A stretch of 64,000 nt of DNA from NCBI GenBank assembly GCA_026004615.1, contig BPJM01000002.1, forward strand, positions 248,001-312,000, given 5' to 3'. Positions 48,839-58,293 of this stretch are shown piece by piece. Source of the DNA: Planctomycetota bacterium. GTDB taxonomy: Bacteria; Planctomycetota; J058; J103. The position numbers and the translations under genes were made by a program. Each line of letters opens with the position of its first letter. Positions within the stretch are counted from its first letter, which is position 1. Under the pieces are notes generated by a model. It had not been told where the DNA came from, did not search any database, and was given only the letters and a program-made list of their open reading frames with translations.

Positions 48839-49429
48839 ATGCCGCTTCCGGTGACCGATCCCCCTCCGCGCGCTCCGCAGGCGCGCGAGCTGTTCGAACG
48901 CTCGGAGCGCGAGCGCACGATCGCGCTGCCGCCGCAGGCGGAACTGGCGCGTGCCGCCCGCCGTCTCGCCGCCGCGTTGCGCAGCGGCGAAGTGGAAGAG
49001 GTGGGCGCGGCCTGCAGCGCGCTGGTCGAGCTGCTGGCAGTCTTCTACGCCGTGCCGCCGCCGCGGGTCGAGGTCCTGCAGGTGCGCCCGCGCACGCTCC
49101 GCGAGGGTTGGGAGATGCAGCTGCACGGCGAGTACGACCCGGAGAGCGCCACCATCCGGGTCTGGATGCGGACGGCGGTGCGCCGCCAGCTCGTCGCCTT
49201 CCCGACGCTGTGCGAGACGCTGTTGCACGAGTTCTGTCACCACCTGGATTGCGTGCGGTGGGGCGATACCTGGCATACCCGCGGGTTCTACGAGCGGGTG
49301 AGGCGGCTGTACACGCATGCGCTCCGCATGCGCTGGGTCGATCCGGTGTGGCGGCGGGGCCGGGGCGGCCGCTGGTGGATGGACCTGCACGCGATGCGCG
49401 TGGCGCGGCGTGGCGCGCAGGGGGACTGA
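48839..49429 (+). CDS. SprT-like zinc metallopeptidase domain protein
   Basis: 196 residues. The helix LCETLLHEFCHHLDCVRWGD contains HEFCH, a gluzincin-type zinc site. A third His follows in DTWHTRGFYERVRRLY, at the spacing seen in SprT/WLM-like minimal peptidases. Before it, VEVLQVRPRTLREGWEMQLHGEYDPESATIRVWMR gives the three-strand sheet typical of the fold. No signal peptide, so probably cytoplasmic. It may be a DNA-protein crosslink or processing peptidase by analogy with SprT, but no zinc ribbon is present. The ribosome-binding site is weak. It is divergent from the lipoprotein at 47979 and converges with the LolA-like gene (17 bases). Confidence 0.8.
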   Translation: MPLPVTDPPPRAPQARELFERSERERTIALPPQAELARAARRLAAALRSGEVEEVGAACSALVELLAVFYAVPPPRVEVLQVRPRTLREGWEMQLHGEYDPESATIRVWMRTAVRRQLVAFPTLCETLLHEFCHHLDCVRWGDTWHTRGFYERVRRLYTHALRMRWVDPVWRRGRGGRWWMDLHAMRVARRGAQGD

Positions 49430-49446
49430 GCCCACGGCCGGCGGCT

Positions 49447-50820
49447 TCAGCGCGGAGGGGCGGCGAGCGCGCGCACGAGCGGCTCGACCGCCTCGCGCAC
49501 CACGCGTGCGAGCAGATCGTCGGCGGCGGCCTGCAGCGCTGCCTGCAGGGTGCGCAGCTCCGCCTCCTGCGGAGCGAGCCCGTGAGCGCGCGCCGCGCCC
49601 GCGAGCGCGCCGGTGCTCAGGCGCCCGCGCACGCCGTGCACCTCGAGTGCGTGCGCGAGCGCCGCCTGCAGCCGCTGCTGCACCATGCTGCGGACCAGGC
49701 GCGCGCGCCGCGCTGGTTCGGGGACGCTCGCGGCAAGCGCCGGCCACAGCTCGCGCACCAGCGCCACGCTCTGGTGCGCGAGCGGCTCGGCGAAGGCGCC
49801 GGCCAGGGCTTCGGCGAACGCCGCCCGCGCCACCGCCGCGGTCTGCGCACCGGCAGCTTCCGCTCCGCCCGGGGTGGCGGCCAGCGCGCGCAGGTACAGC
49901 TCGGCCAGCACCTCGAGCGCGACGCCGAGCGCCTGGCTGACCAGACTGAGGGCGGCGGCGCTGGACGCTTGCTCATCCACCCGTCCCGGCAGCTCGAAGA
50001 CCTCCGCCGGGAAAGGCGGCACCTCCTGGTGGAGCTCCACCAGCCGCGCCTCGCGCAGCACCTCCCCGGCACTGCGCAGCTGATAGCGCTCCAGGATGCC
50101 GCTCGCCCGGCGCACCTCGAGGTCGTGGTGCGGCCGCACGAAGCGAAGCACCTCTCCGCGGTGATAGGCGTGCCAGTCGGCCGACTCGAACAGCGCGTCC
50201 GGCACCCCGAGGTGCACCATCGGCCGCCGCGTGACGTGCAGCCCCGCCCACACCCGGCCCGCCGCCTCGCCGCCCGGCGGCAGCTCGAAGACCACGCGGT
50301 AGCCCAGCGCGACTCCGAAGCGGACGCTCTGCTCGCCGCCCGCAGGCTCCCCGGCGGGTTCGCCCCCGGCGGGCAGGGCAGCCAGCGGCGCTGCGCGCTC
50401 GAAGCAGCGGCTCAACCCCGCGAACAGCTCCGACAGCTCGACCCGCACCACCTGCCCTTCTGCGCGCGTGGCGAAGCTCCGCTCGGCCAGAACATAGGCG
50501 AGCGGCCGGCCGTCCACCTCGACGTCCAGGCGCAGCCGCCCGGGCCGCGCATAGCGCACGCGGAACCAGCCCACCTCCCGCCCGCGGCGAAGCAGGGTGT
50601 AGCGCGCCTCGAATCGCTCCACCCCGGCGGCCGCCCGTGCCACCGCGCGCCGCGCCAGCTCGAGGTCGACCGGGGTGGCGTCGGGGGCGAGGTAGCTGCG
50701 CGGATCGAACGGCTCGTCGCGCTGCTGCGCGCGCGCGGGCAGAGCGATTGCGAGCAGTGCCAGCAGCGCGGCGGCGGCGTGCCACGCCGGGCTGCGGTGC
50801 GTGGGTTCACCCGGTGGCAT
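49447..50820 (-). CDS. secreted LolA-like protein with long helical C-terminus
   Basis: 457 residues. The signal peptide (AAAALLALLAIALPARA, cut before QQRD) is followed by a LolA/LppX-like sheet: VERFEARYTLLRRGREVGWFRVRYARPGRLRLDVEVDGRPL, AERSFATRAEGQ, VRFGVALGYRVVF, GLHVTRRPMVHLG and HHDLEVRRASGI. That fold binds lipid or lipoprotein chains. From about residue 290 the protein is helical and Ala/Leu/Arg-rich, ending in a possible coiled coil. The ATG at 50820 has AGGAGGAT ten bases upstream. It lies 150 bases after the PATAN-TPR stop in the same direction and may be the last gene of that operon. No specific function is assigned. Confidence 0.74.
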   Translation of the reverse strand: MPPGEPTHRSPAWHAAAALLALLAIALPARAQQRDEPFDPRSYLAPDATPVDLELARRAVARAAAGVERFEARYTLLRRGREVGWFRVRYARPGRLRLDVEVDGRPLAYVLAERSFATRAEGQVVRVELSELFAGLSRCFERAAPLAALPAGGEPAGEPAGGEQSVRFGVALGYRVVFELPPGGEAAGRVWAGLHVTRRPMVHLGVPDALFESADWHAYHRGEVLRFVRPHHDLEVRRASGILERYQLRSAGEVLREARLVELHQEVPPFPAEVFELPGRVDEQASSAAALSLVSQALGVALEVLAELYLRALAATPGGAEAAGAQTAAVARAAFAEALAGAFAEPLAHQSVALVRELWPALAASVPEPARRARLVRSMVQQRLQAALAHALEVHGVRGRLSTGALAGAARAHGLAPQEAELRTLQAALQAAADDLLARVVREAVEPLVRALAAPPR

Positions 50821-50970
50821 GGGCGGTCGGATCCTCCTCATGCGCATCCGAACGGACGTAGCCTGGGGGCGTGCCGGGCGCGGCACCCGCTGGACCCTCA
50901 CCCTGGCCCTCTCCGGAGGGGAGAGGGAGCGGGCGGGGCGCGGCCCGGCCTGGTGCCGGGCGCCGCGCCT

Positions 50971-53708
50971 TCATGCCCCGCCGCGGCCGAGCTGCCTGAG
51001 CTTCTGGGCGGCGGACAGTGCCTTCTTGCCGCCGCTGGCTGGTTGCATGCCCTCCGGTGGCGCGGGGGACGCGCTCTGTTCGCCGCCGGCGGCGGGCGGA
51101 GCGGAGGCCGGACCGCTCGCGCCGCCGAGCTTCATCCGCCTCAGCTTGTCGGCTGCGCTGAGCTTCCCCGAACCGCTCGCCGCCTCTCCATCGGAAGGCA
51201 AGCGCTGCCAGCCCGCGGCCTCGGGGCTGGTCGGCTCGGCTTGCTGCCCGCCCCCTCCGCCTGCTCCGCCGAGCCCACCCTTCATCGCCTTGAGGCGGGC
51301 GGAGACAGCGGCGAGGCCCCCGCCCGCCGCCGGTGCCGCCGCGTCGAGCCCGCCGCCGAAACCGCCCTTCAGCGCCTTGAGCTTGTTGGCGACCCCGGCG
51401 ACCGAGCCGTGCTTGCGCCGCGGCCGGTCGACGATGGTGACCTCGGGGCTGCCGCCGGTGATCATGGGCTTGTCGGGCGGGCGCTCTGCCGCAGCGCGCG
51501 CCGCGCCGCCGCCTCCGCGGCCCGCCTGCCGGCGCGCCTCGATCATGTAGAGCAGATCCCTGGCCGCCTGCAATCCGGGATCGAGCTGGGCGGCGCGCTC
51601 GGCGGCGCGTTGGGCTCGGCCGAAGTCCTCGGCCTGCAGGTGCAGCCGCCCTGCCTCCACCATCTCGCGCGCCGCCTCCTGGGCCTGCTCCTTGCGCGCC
51701 AGCGCCTCTGCAAGCAGCTCCCGCATCTCGGCATCCGCCCGCAGTTCGAGCGCCTTGCGCGCACACTCGATACAGGCGTCATCCAGCCGCGCGATCGCCG
51801 CCAGCCGCGCCGCGTCGCTGGAACGCTGGAAGGCGCGCGCATCGTCCTTGTCGACCACCGCGATGCGCGCCAGCAGCCGGTGCGTCTCCAGATCGAGCGG
51901 TTCGACTCCGAGCAGGGTCTCGCCGATGCGCCGCGCCAGATCGAAACGGTGTGCGCGCTGGGCCTGCTCGCACGCCTCGCGGAGCACGCGCGCCGCTTCC
52001 TGCTTGCGGCCGAGCGCTGCCAGCACCCGCCCCAGCTCTTCGCGCGCGTCGTAATCGTCCGCGCGCAGCTCCACCAGGCGCGCCAGCGCCTCGGCCAGCT
52101 CCGGGGAGGGGCCCCTGGCGCGCAGGGCCTGGCACAGGCCCTCGTACTGGCTGAGCGCCTTGTCCACCTCGGCCTTGTCCCGGTACGCGTCCGCCAGCCA
52201 CTGCCGCGCCGCGACGTGTGCCGGGTCGAGCTGGACGATCTTCTCGTAGATCTCGATCAAGAACCGCAGATTGGCGCTCTCGACGTCGCTGCCGCCGGCC
52301 AGCGCCTCGGCCAGCCGCGCATACTCCTGGACCGCCTCTGCGGTGCGCCCCATCTGGGCCAGCGTCGTCGCCAGCTGCAGGTGTGCCTCGACGCACTCGG
52401 GGTCGATCTCGAGGATCTCGCGCAGTACGCCGACTGCTTCCTCGAGCTGGCCCTGCGCGATGTGGATGGCGGCGAGTTCCTCCATCTCCATCACGCCCTG
52501 CATGCGGTCGCCTGCGTCGAGGAACAGCCGCGCCAGCTCGCGATTGCGCGTCGAGGTCCTCGGGCTGCAGCCGGAGCACCTCCTGCCAGACCCGCTGCAA
52601 CTTCTCGCGCTGCGTCTGCGGATCGCACCGGCGCGCGAGCTGCTTGAGAAAACCGACCGCCTCCTGCGCCTTGCCGAGGTCGCACAGCGCGCCGACGATC
52701 TGCTCCATCGCCTGCACCGAGCCCGGATCGAGCTCCAGTGCCTTGCGATAGGCGGCGACGGCCGCCTCGGGCAGCTCTTCCTGCCGGCACCGCTCGGCGA
52801 ACTCCAGGTAGCGCGCCACCGCTTCCTCGCGCCGGCCGAGGGCATCCGCGAGTTTGGCGATGCGGTTGGGCAGGTCCAGCTGCTCCAGCCCGCCGGCCTC
52901 GGCGCGCAGGTACAACCGGTGTGCCTTCTCCAGTTTGCCCTCGCGCTCGCAGTCCGCCGCCGCGTGCACGAGCTGGAGCGGGCTCAACGGCACCACCTCG
53001 CCCTCGCGGATCAGCCGCACCAGCGCTCGCAGCGCCTCCAGCTCGCTCAGGCGCGCGACCTCCAGCAGCTCTGCCACATCCCGCTCACCGTCGAGATGGC
53101 GCAGCAGCTCCTGTTCCGCCGAGCCATCCTCCTTCTGCCGCATGGCATAGAACGCTTCGGGCGACAGCGTGTAGATGTCGGCGAAGGAGGGGATCTGTCG
53201 CCGCAACACCACCAGCTCTGCGGCACGCCGCCCCGCCTCGCGCGTCAGCGCCTCGGCGTTGAGTCCGAGCGGTAGCGCCAGATCGTCGAAGTCGAACACG
53301 TCCAGCGGGGGTTCGCCGCGGAAAAAACGCACAGTGGGGCCGCTCCCAGGTGAACAGCTCGGTCACCTCCTCGAGGGCCTGGAAGACCAGCGCTTCGCGG
53401 ATGTCCTCCTCGCGGACCAGCCCCGCCTTGACACAGCAACGCCCGAGCTTCTCTCCGGTCTGGCGGTGGAGCGCCAGCGCGCGCTCCAGCTCGCCCTCCT
53501 CCAGCTTGCGCCGCTTCACCAGCGCCCGGCCGATCGGCGCCCGCGCCCGCGCCGAGCGCACGTGCTGCACCACCCCATCGCGGAAGTAGAGGTAACAGCT
53601 CGCACCCGCCCCATCGGTGACCTTGAGGGTGCCGGAGCGCCGCTCGGCGTGCATGACGAGAAACACCTCGGCCAGCCGCGGCTGGCTGTCCACCGCGGTC
53701 GCGCTCAC
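50971..53708 (-). CDS. PATAN (DUF4388)-TPR protein with C-terminal LKxLKGG repeats; two frameshifts
   Basis: About 910 residues over two frame breaks. N-terminus (about 1-135): a DUF4388/PATAN-like domain, RLAEVFLVMHAERRSGTLKVTDG, LYFRDGVVQHVRSA, IGRALVKRRKLEEGELERALALHRQTGEKLGRCCVKAGL (quoted in parts). The middle is 12-15 TPR-like helical pairs. The C-terminus has four short repeats: KLKALKGGFGGG, RLKAMKGGLGG, KLRRMKLGG, KLRQLGRGG. Breaks occur in the six-T run (minus strand, 53322-53327) and near 52543-52552 (EDLDA / RNRELARLFL). PATAN proteins link to surface motility and signalling in delta-proteobacteria-like genomes. The GTG start overlaps the HEAT/TPR stop as GTGA. Confidence 0.76.
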
Positions 53709-55466
53709 CGCCTGCCCTCGCGTTCCGCCTCGAGCTCGAGCTCCAGGCGCTGCAGCAGCGCCTGGAACCGCGCGTCCTGGCGGAGGTTGTCCAGGTCCGG
53801 GTCCTTGCGCATGTGCTCGGCGTCGCGGAAGCCGGCCGCAATCGCGGGCCTCGAGATGGGCGATCGCGCGGTCCGCATCTCCCATCAACGAGTAGGCACA
53901 GGCCAGGTTGTACAGCGCGATGTGGTTGTCGGGCTGCAGCTCGAGCACCCGCTGGAACTCGCGCACCGCCTGCTCGTACCGTCCGATCTGCAGATAGCGG
54001 ATGCCCTGGTCCATCGCGATGGCGGCGCGCATCTCGGGCGACTGCAGCAGCGGCTCCAGTCCGATGCGCTCCAGGTATGCGCGTCCCACCGGGTCGCCGA
54101 GCTGGACCAGCGATTCCGCTGCCTCGATGCGGACGCCGGGGCTCGGATCGCGCTCCAGGATGCGGCGCAGGGTAGGCAGCGCCGCGGCACCGCCCTGTTT
54201 CTCGAGCAGAAAGACCTGATAGCTCCGCTCCATCCAGGGCAGTTGTTCGAAACCCGGCAGCAGGTGACCGGTGCGCTGGTACAGTTCCTCGGAGATCGCC
54301 CACTCGATGCGGCGCAGCAGCACCGCCGCCCACTCGCGCAACTGGGGATCGTCCCCCGCGCGCAGCCGCTCCAGCAGCGGTCGTGCCAGATCCCCCAGTC
54401 CGAACAGCTGCTCGGCCGCAAACCGGCGCAGCCGGTCGTCGCCGCTGCGCAGCAGCTCGGTGTGGCGGACCTCCAGGCGCTGCAGCACGGCGCCCGCGAG
54501 CGCGCGCTCCGCCGGCTGCTCGGAGGCGGCGAGCCGCGCGAGCAGCGGCGCCACCAGCGGACCCAGCCGCGCCAGCCGCGCCTGCAGTGCCGCCAGCGCG
54601 TCCGGCTCGCCGGCTGCGGCGGCGTGCTCCGCCCGCAGCCGCGCGAACAGCTCACCCAGCAGCTCCTCGCGCAGCAGCAGCGCCAGCGGTTCGCGCGCCG
54701 CTCCCGGGCGCGCCAGCTCGCGCGCCGCAGCGTAGCCTGCGCGCGCGACCTCGGCCTCCACGCTCTGGCGCAGCTCGTGGGCCGCCGCCAGCCGTTCGCG
54801 CAGCAGCTCGTCACCGCCCAGCTGGGTGGTGGGGGACGCGGGGAGCGGCCCGGCAGGGGTGGCCTCGGCAAGCCCGGCCGCTGCTGCGCCCCGGCGGTCC
54901 AGCTCGAGCGTGCCGCCTTCGCCCCCGGGCGCTGGCGCCTCGGGGTGCGGCTCGCCGAGGTTCTGCTCGCTCGCTGGCGGCGGCGCGGGCTGCCTGCGCT
55001 CGCCCTCGCCCGCTGCCGGAGCACCGCCGCCCGCTGGCCGCGCGCGCTCCTGGCCGCCGCCGGGCGGCGGCAGCTCGGCGAGCCGCGCCTCCAGCTGCTG
55101 CAACCGGCGCTGCAGCGACAGCTCGAACACCTCCGCCAGCCGCGTCCAGACCGCCGGCTCGTCCACCTCGCCGAGTGCGCGGCCGAGTGGCTCCAGCGCG
55201 TCCGCTCCCAGCTCGACCAGCTCGCGCCGCGCCGCCTCGTCCTCGGCCTGGCGGAGCGCCTGCACCAGCTCGCCGGCGCGCTCCAGCGCGCGGGGCGGCG
55301 GCGCCGCGCGCACCGCCCGGGGAGCGAGCACGGCGATTTCCGCCCCCAACACGAGCAGGCCGGCGAGCCCGAGCAGCGGGCCCCGGCGCCCACCGCCGGC
55401 GCCGCGCCGGCGCGCTCCGCGCTCCAGCGGACGGCGAGAGGCTGCCCTGGCGCCGCTCTTGCTCAT
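53705..55466 (-). CDS. membrane-anchored HEAT-like/TPR protein, frameshifted near the 3' end
   Basis: About 587 residues. A basic N-terminus leads to one membrane helix (GPLLGLAGLLVLGAEIAVLAP, about 29-49). A helical region with Pro/Gly/Glu-rich linker (to about 240) follows, then HEAT-like repeats (RLARLGPLVAPLLARLAA, LRRFAAEQLFGLGDLARPLLERL, LPTLRRILERDPSPGVRIEAAESLVQLGDP). Last come TPR motifs (AIAMDQGIRYLQIGRYEQAV and HIALYNLACAYSLMGDADRAI). The break is in the GGG at 53846-53848: ...AHLEA in one frame, AIAAGFRDAEHMRKDPDLDNLR in the next, ending at TGA 53705. One extra base explains it. The ATG overlaps the preceding stop as ATGA. Its repeats suggest a scaffold at the membrane. Confidence 0.76.
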
Positions 55467-57313
55467 CGCCGCTGCGCCCTCCAGCGCGCGCGCACCGCGG
55501 CCATCTCGTCGGCCTCGCGCACCAACTCGAAGTTCGGATCCTTCTCCATGAGCGCGACCGCGCCCGGGTTCTGCTGGGCCGCCGCTTCCAGATACCGCGC
55601 CGCCGGTGCCGGCCTTCCCAGCCGCGCATAGGCGGCGGCGGCATTGTAGTGGATCTCCCAGGCCTGCGGGTTCTTGTGGTAGGCTTCGTTCCACTTGCCG
55701 ATCGCCTTGTCGAACCGCTCCTGCTCGAACAGCTGCGCGCCCTGCTCCATCAGGGCGTCCGCCAGCCGCCGGTCCGCGGCGCGCGTGTAGCAGGCCACCG
55801 CCTCCTCGAAGCGCCGCGCCTTGAACAGCGCGTCGCCGCGCAGCGCGAGCGCCTCCAGGTCGTCGGGCGAGTCGAGGAGCAACGCGTCCGCCACCGCCAG
55901 CGCCCGCTCGGGCTGTTCGAGATGCTCCAGCAGCAGCGAGGCGGTTTCCAGCAACAGTTGCCGGCGCACCCCGGCCGGCAGCTCCGCTGCCACGGCGCAC
56001 GCAGCCTCCAGGTCCGCAAGCGCGGCCGCCTCGCGCCCCGCCTCCGCCTGGACCGCTGCGCGGCGCACCAGCGCGCGCGCGCGCTGCTCGTGCGCCTGCG
56101 GGCCGAGCAGCCTCAGCAGCTCGTCCAGGTGCTCCTGGGCCTCGGCGGGCCGGCCCAGCCGCTGCGCCAGCTCGGCCAGGCGCACGAGCAGGTCGGGCTC
56201 GGGGGGCAGCAGCTTGACCGCCAGCTGGCGGTAGGACTCGTAGGCCTCTTCCAGGCGGCCCAGACTCTCGCGCACCTGCGCGGCGCGCCGCAGCATCTCG
56301 GCGTCGCCGGGCCAGTGGGTCTCGATGTGGCGATAGGCGGCGTCGGCCTCCTCCAGCTGTCCGCACATCTCCAGCGCCGCCGCCCGATCGCGTGCCAGGT
56401 CCAGATAGTCCGGGCCCAGGGCCGCCGCTCGCTCGAGCGCCCGCAGTGCCCGCTGGCGCTTGCCCTGCTTGAGCAGCACCTTGCCGAGCAGGTGCCAGGC
56501 GTAAAAATGCTCGGGCCCCGTCTCCAGCGCGCGCCGGAGCAGGGTCTCGGCGTGGCGATAGCGTCCCAGCCGGTAGAACAGCCCTGCCTTGAGCACGCGT
56601 GGCACCAGCGCTCCGGGCATCGCGGCCAGCACCTGGTTGATGCCGTGCAGAAACTCCTTGATGCGGGTGGCGGTGGCCGGTGTGGGCCGGCCCGCTGGCT
56701 GGGCGAACAGCACCCGGTCCGGGTCGACCTCGACCAGCCGCGCGTAGCAGCTGCACAGCTCGTCGTAGCGGCCGAGCCGTTCGAGCAGCTCGGCCTCGCG
56801 CGCGTAGTACGAGCCCATGTCGAGCCGGACCTCGCGGTACCAGCGCTCGGTCTGGCGATGGCGCACCAGTGCCCGCTGCAGGTCGCCCGCGCGCTCGTGG
56901 GCGCGCGCCGCCAGGTCGGCCAGTTCCTCGCGGCGTGCCCGGTCCGCGGCCGCGATCTCGGCGCCGGCTCCCTGGCCCTCCAACAGCGCCAGCGCCTCTT
57001 CGAAGGCTGCCGCCGCCTCGCGGTGCCGCCCGATCGGCTCCAGCATGAGACCGTACTCCCGCAGCGCCTCCACGCGGCGCAGCGGCGTCTGCGCGCACCC
57101 GATGGCGCGCCGCAGCGAGCGCAGGGCGGCGGTCCGGTCGCGGCCGGCGGCGCGCAGCAGCCGCGCCTTGGCGAGCAGCGGCTCGGGAGCGTCCGGCGCA
57201 GCCTGCACCGCGCGCTCGGCCAGCTCCAGCGCCTCGTCCCACCGCCCCTGGCGTGCCAGCACCATGGCCTGGGCGAGCAGCGGTTCCGCCGATCCCTCGC
57301 TCAGGTTCGCCAC
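55463..57313 (-). CDS. TPR-repeat scaffold protein
   Basis: 616 residues with about 14-16 tetratricopeptide-like pairs across the whole length. Examples are PLLAQAMVLARQGRWDEALELAERAV, LVPRVLKAGLFYRLGRYRHAETLL, HFYAWHLLGKVLLKQGKRQRALRAL, and WNEAYHKNPQAWEIHYNAAAAYARLG near the end. No signal peptide or membrane helix is seen. The C-terminal MEKDPNFELVREADEMAAVRARW is very like the tail of the neighbouring HEAT/TPR protein (EHMRKDPDLDNLRQDARF), a shared closing motif seen in many stand-alone TPR proteins. The GTG at 57313 overlaps the ROK gene by 13 bases and has GGAG in front. It likely binds the other coupled products. Confidence 0.82.
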   Translation of the reverse strand: MANLSEGSAEPLLAQAMVLARQGRWDEALELAERAVQAAPDAPEPLLAKARLLRAAGRDRTAALRSLRRAIGCAQTPLRRVEALREYGLMLEPIGRHREAAAAFEEALALLEGQGAGAEIAAADRARREELADLAARAHERAGDLQRALVRHRQTERWYREVRLDMGSYYAREAELLERLGRYDELCSCYARLVEVDPDRVLFAQPAGRPTPATATRIKEFLHGINQVLAAMPGALVPRVLKAGLFYRLGRYRHAETLLRRALETGPEHFYAWHLLGKVLLKQGKRQRALRALERAAALGPDYLDLARDRAAALEMCGQLEEADAAYRHIETHWPGDAEMLRRAAQVRESLGRLEEAYESYRQLAVKLLPPEPDLLVRLAELAQRLGRPAEAQEHLDELLRLLGPQAHEQRARALVRRAAVQAEAGREAAALADLEAACAVAAELPAGVRRQLLLETASLLLEHLEQPERALAVADALLLDSPDDLEALALRGDALFKARRFEEAVACYTRAADRRLADALMEQGAQLFEQERFDKAIGKWNEAYHKNPQAWEIHYNAAAAYARLGRPAPAARYLEAAAQQNPGAVALMEKDPNFELVREADEMAAVRARWRAQRR

Positions 57314-58293
57314 CGCTCCGTCTCCTCGCTGCCCGCACCGCCCGCGGCCAGCCACGCCGCACCGAGCACGGCCGCATCCGCGCCCCGCGCCGCGGCGAGG
57401 ACTTCGACCGTCCTCGCCCCCTCGCCCAGCGGGCGTTCGCGCACGGCGCGGCGCACCAGCTCCACCAGCTCCGGGCGGCGCTCGCTCACCCCGCCGCCGA
57501 GCACGATCCGCTCCGGATCGAGCAGGGTCACCAGCTCCACCGCCAGCGCTGCCAGCGCCTGTTCGTACTCGCGCACCAGCTCGCCGGCGAGGGGGCAGCC
57601 GTGCGCGGCGGCGGCGAACACGTGTCCGAGGTCGAGCGCCGCCGGCTCGCCACCGGCAAGCGCGAGCGCCAGGCTGCGCTCGCCCGCCGCCAGCCGTGCG
57701 CGCAGCCGCGCCAGCACCGCGGCGCCGCCGGCGTAGGCCTCGTAATGCCCGCGCCCGCCGCAGCTGCACGGTTCACCGCCCGGACGCCAGCTCAGATGCC
57801 CGATCTCCCCAGCCCCGCCGCTGGCCCCGCGCAGCGCCCGTCCCTCGGCGATGATACCACCGCCGACGCCCGTCCCCAGCGTCGCCACCACGAGCGTTCG
57901 CGCACCCCGGCCCGCCCCGTAGTTCCACTCCCCGAGTGCAGCAGCCAGCGCGTCGTTCTCCAACACCAGGCTCAGACCGGGGTAGCGTTCGCGCAGCCGC
58001 TCGGCGAGCGGCACCTGGCGCCAGCCGAGATTGGGCGCGTGCACGACCGCACCGCGCGCGAGATCGAGCCGGCCGGCGACCGCGACGCCGAGCCCACGGA
58101 GTTCCGCCAGCCCGAGGCCGGCCGCCGCCAGCGCGCGCTCGATCGCGCCCCCCAGACGCCGGAGCACTGCGTCGGGTGCGGTGTCCGGCCCGGTGGCGCA
58201 GCCCGCGGTGCCGAGCACGCACCCCTGCTCGACCTCGACGACGCCCACCCGGATCTTGGTGGCGCCGAGGTCCGCGCCGAGCGCGAGCGTCAC
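57301..58293 (-). CDS. ROK-family sugar kinase (glucokinase-like)
   Basis: 330-residue ATP-dependent hexose kinase. The phosphate-1 motif is GADLGATKIRVGVV, the phosphate-2 motif ATLGTGVGGGIIAEG. The sugar-binding and catalytic stretch includes VENDALAAALGEW (catalytic ND). The ROK zinc site is GHLSWRPGGEPCSCGGRGHYEAYAGG, i.e. CxCGxRGH with His in place of the third Cys, as in several bacterial glucokinases. There is no HTH domain, so it is an enzyme and not a repressor. It could phosphorylate glucose, N-acetylglucosamine or another hexose. Next to a UDP-sugar pyrophosphorylase, an amino-sugar or glucose role is plausible. The GTG overlaps the pyrophosphorylase stop as GTGA. Confidence 0.88.
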   Translation of the reverse strand: MTLALGADLGATKIRVGVVEVEQGCVLGTAGCATGPDTAPDAVLRRLGGAIERALAAAGLGLAELRGLGVAVAGRLDLARGAVVHAPNLGWRQVPLAERLRERYPGLSLVLENDALAAALGEWNYGAGRGARTLVVATLGTGVGGGIIAEGRALRGASGGAGEIGHLSWRPGGEPCSCGGRGHYEAYAGGAAVLARLRARLAAGERSLALALAGGEPAALDLGHVFAAAAHGCPLAGELVREYEQALAALAVELVTLLDPERIVLGGGVSERRPELVELVRRAVRERPLGEGARTVEVLAAARGADAAVLGAAWLAAGGAGSEETERWRT

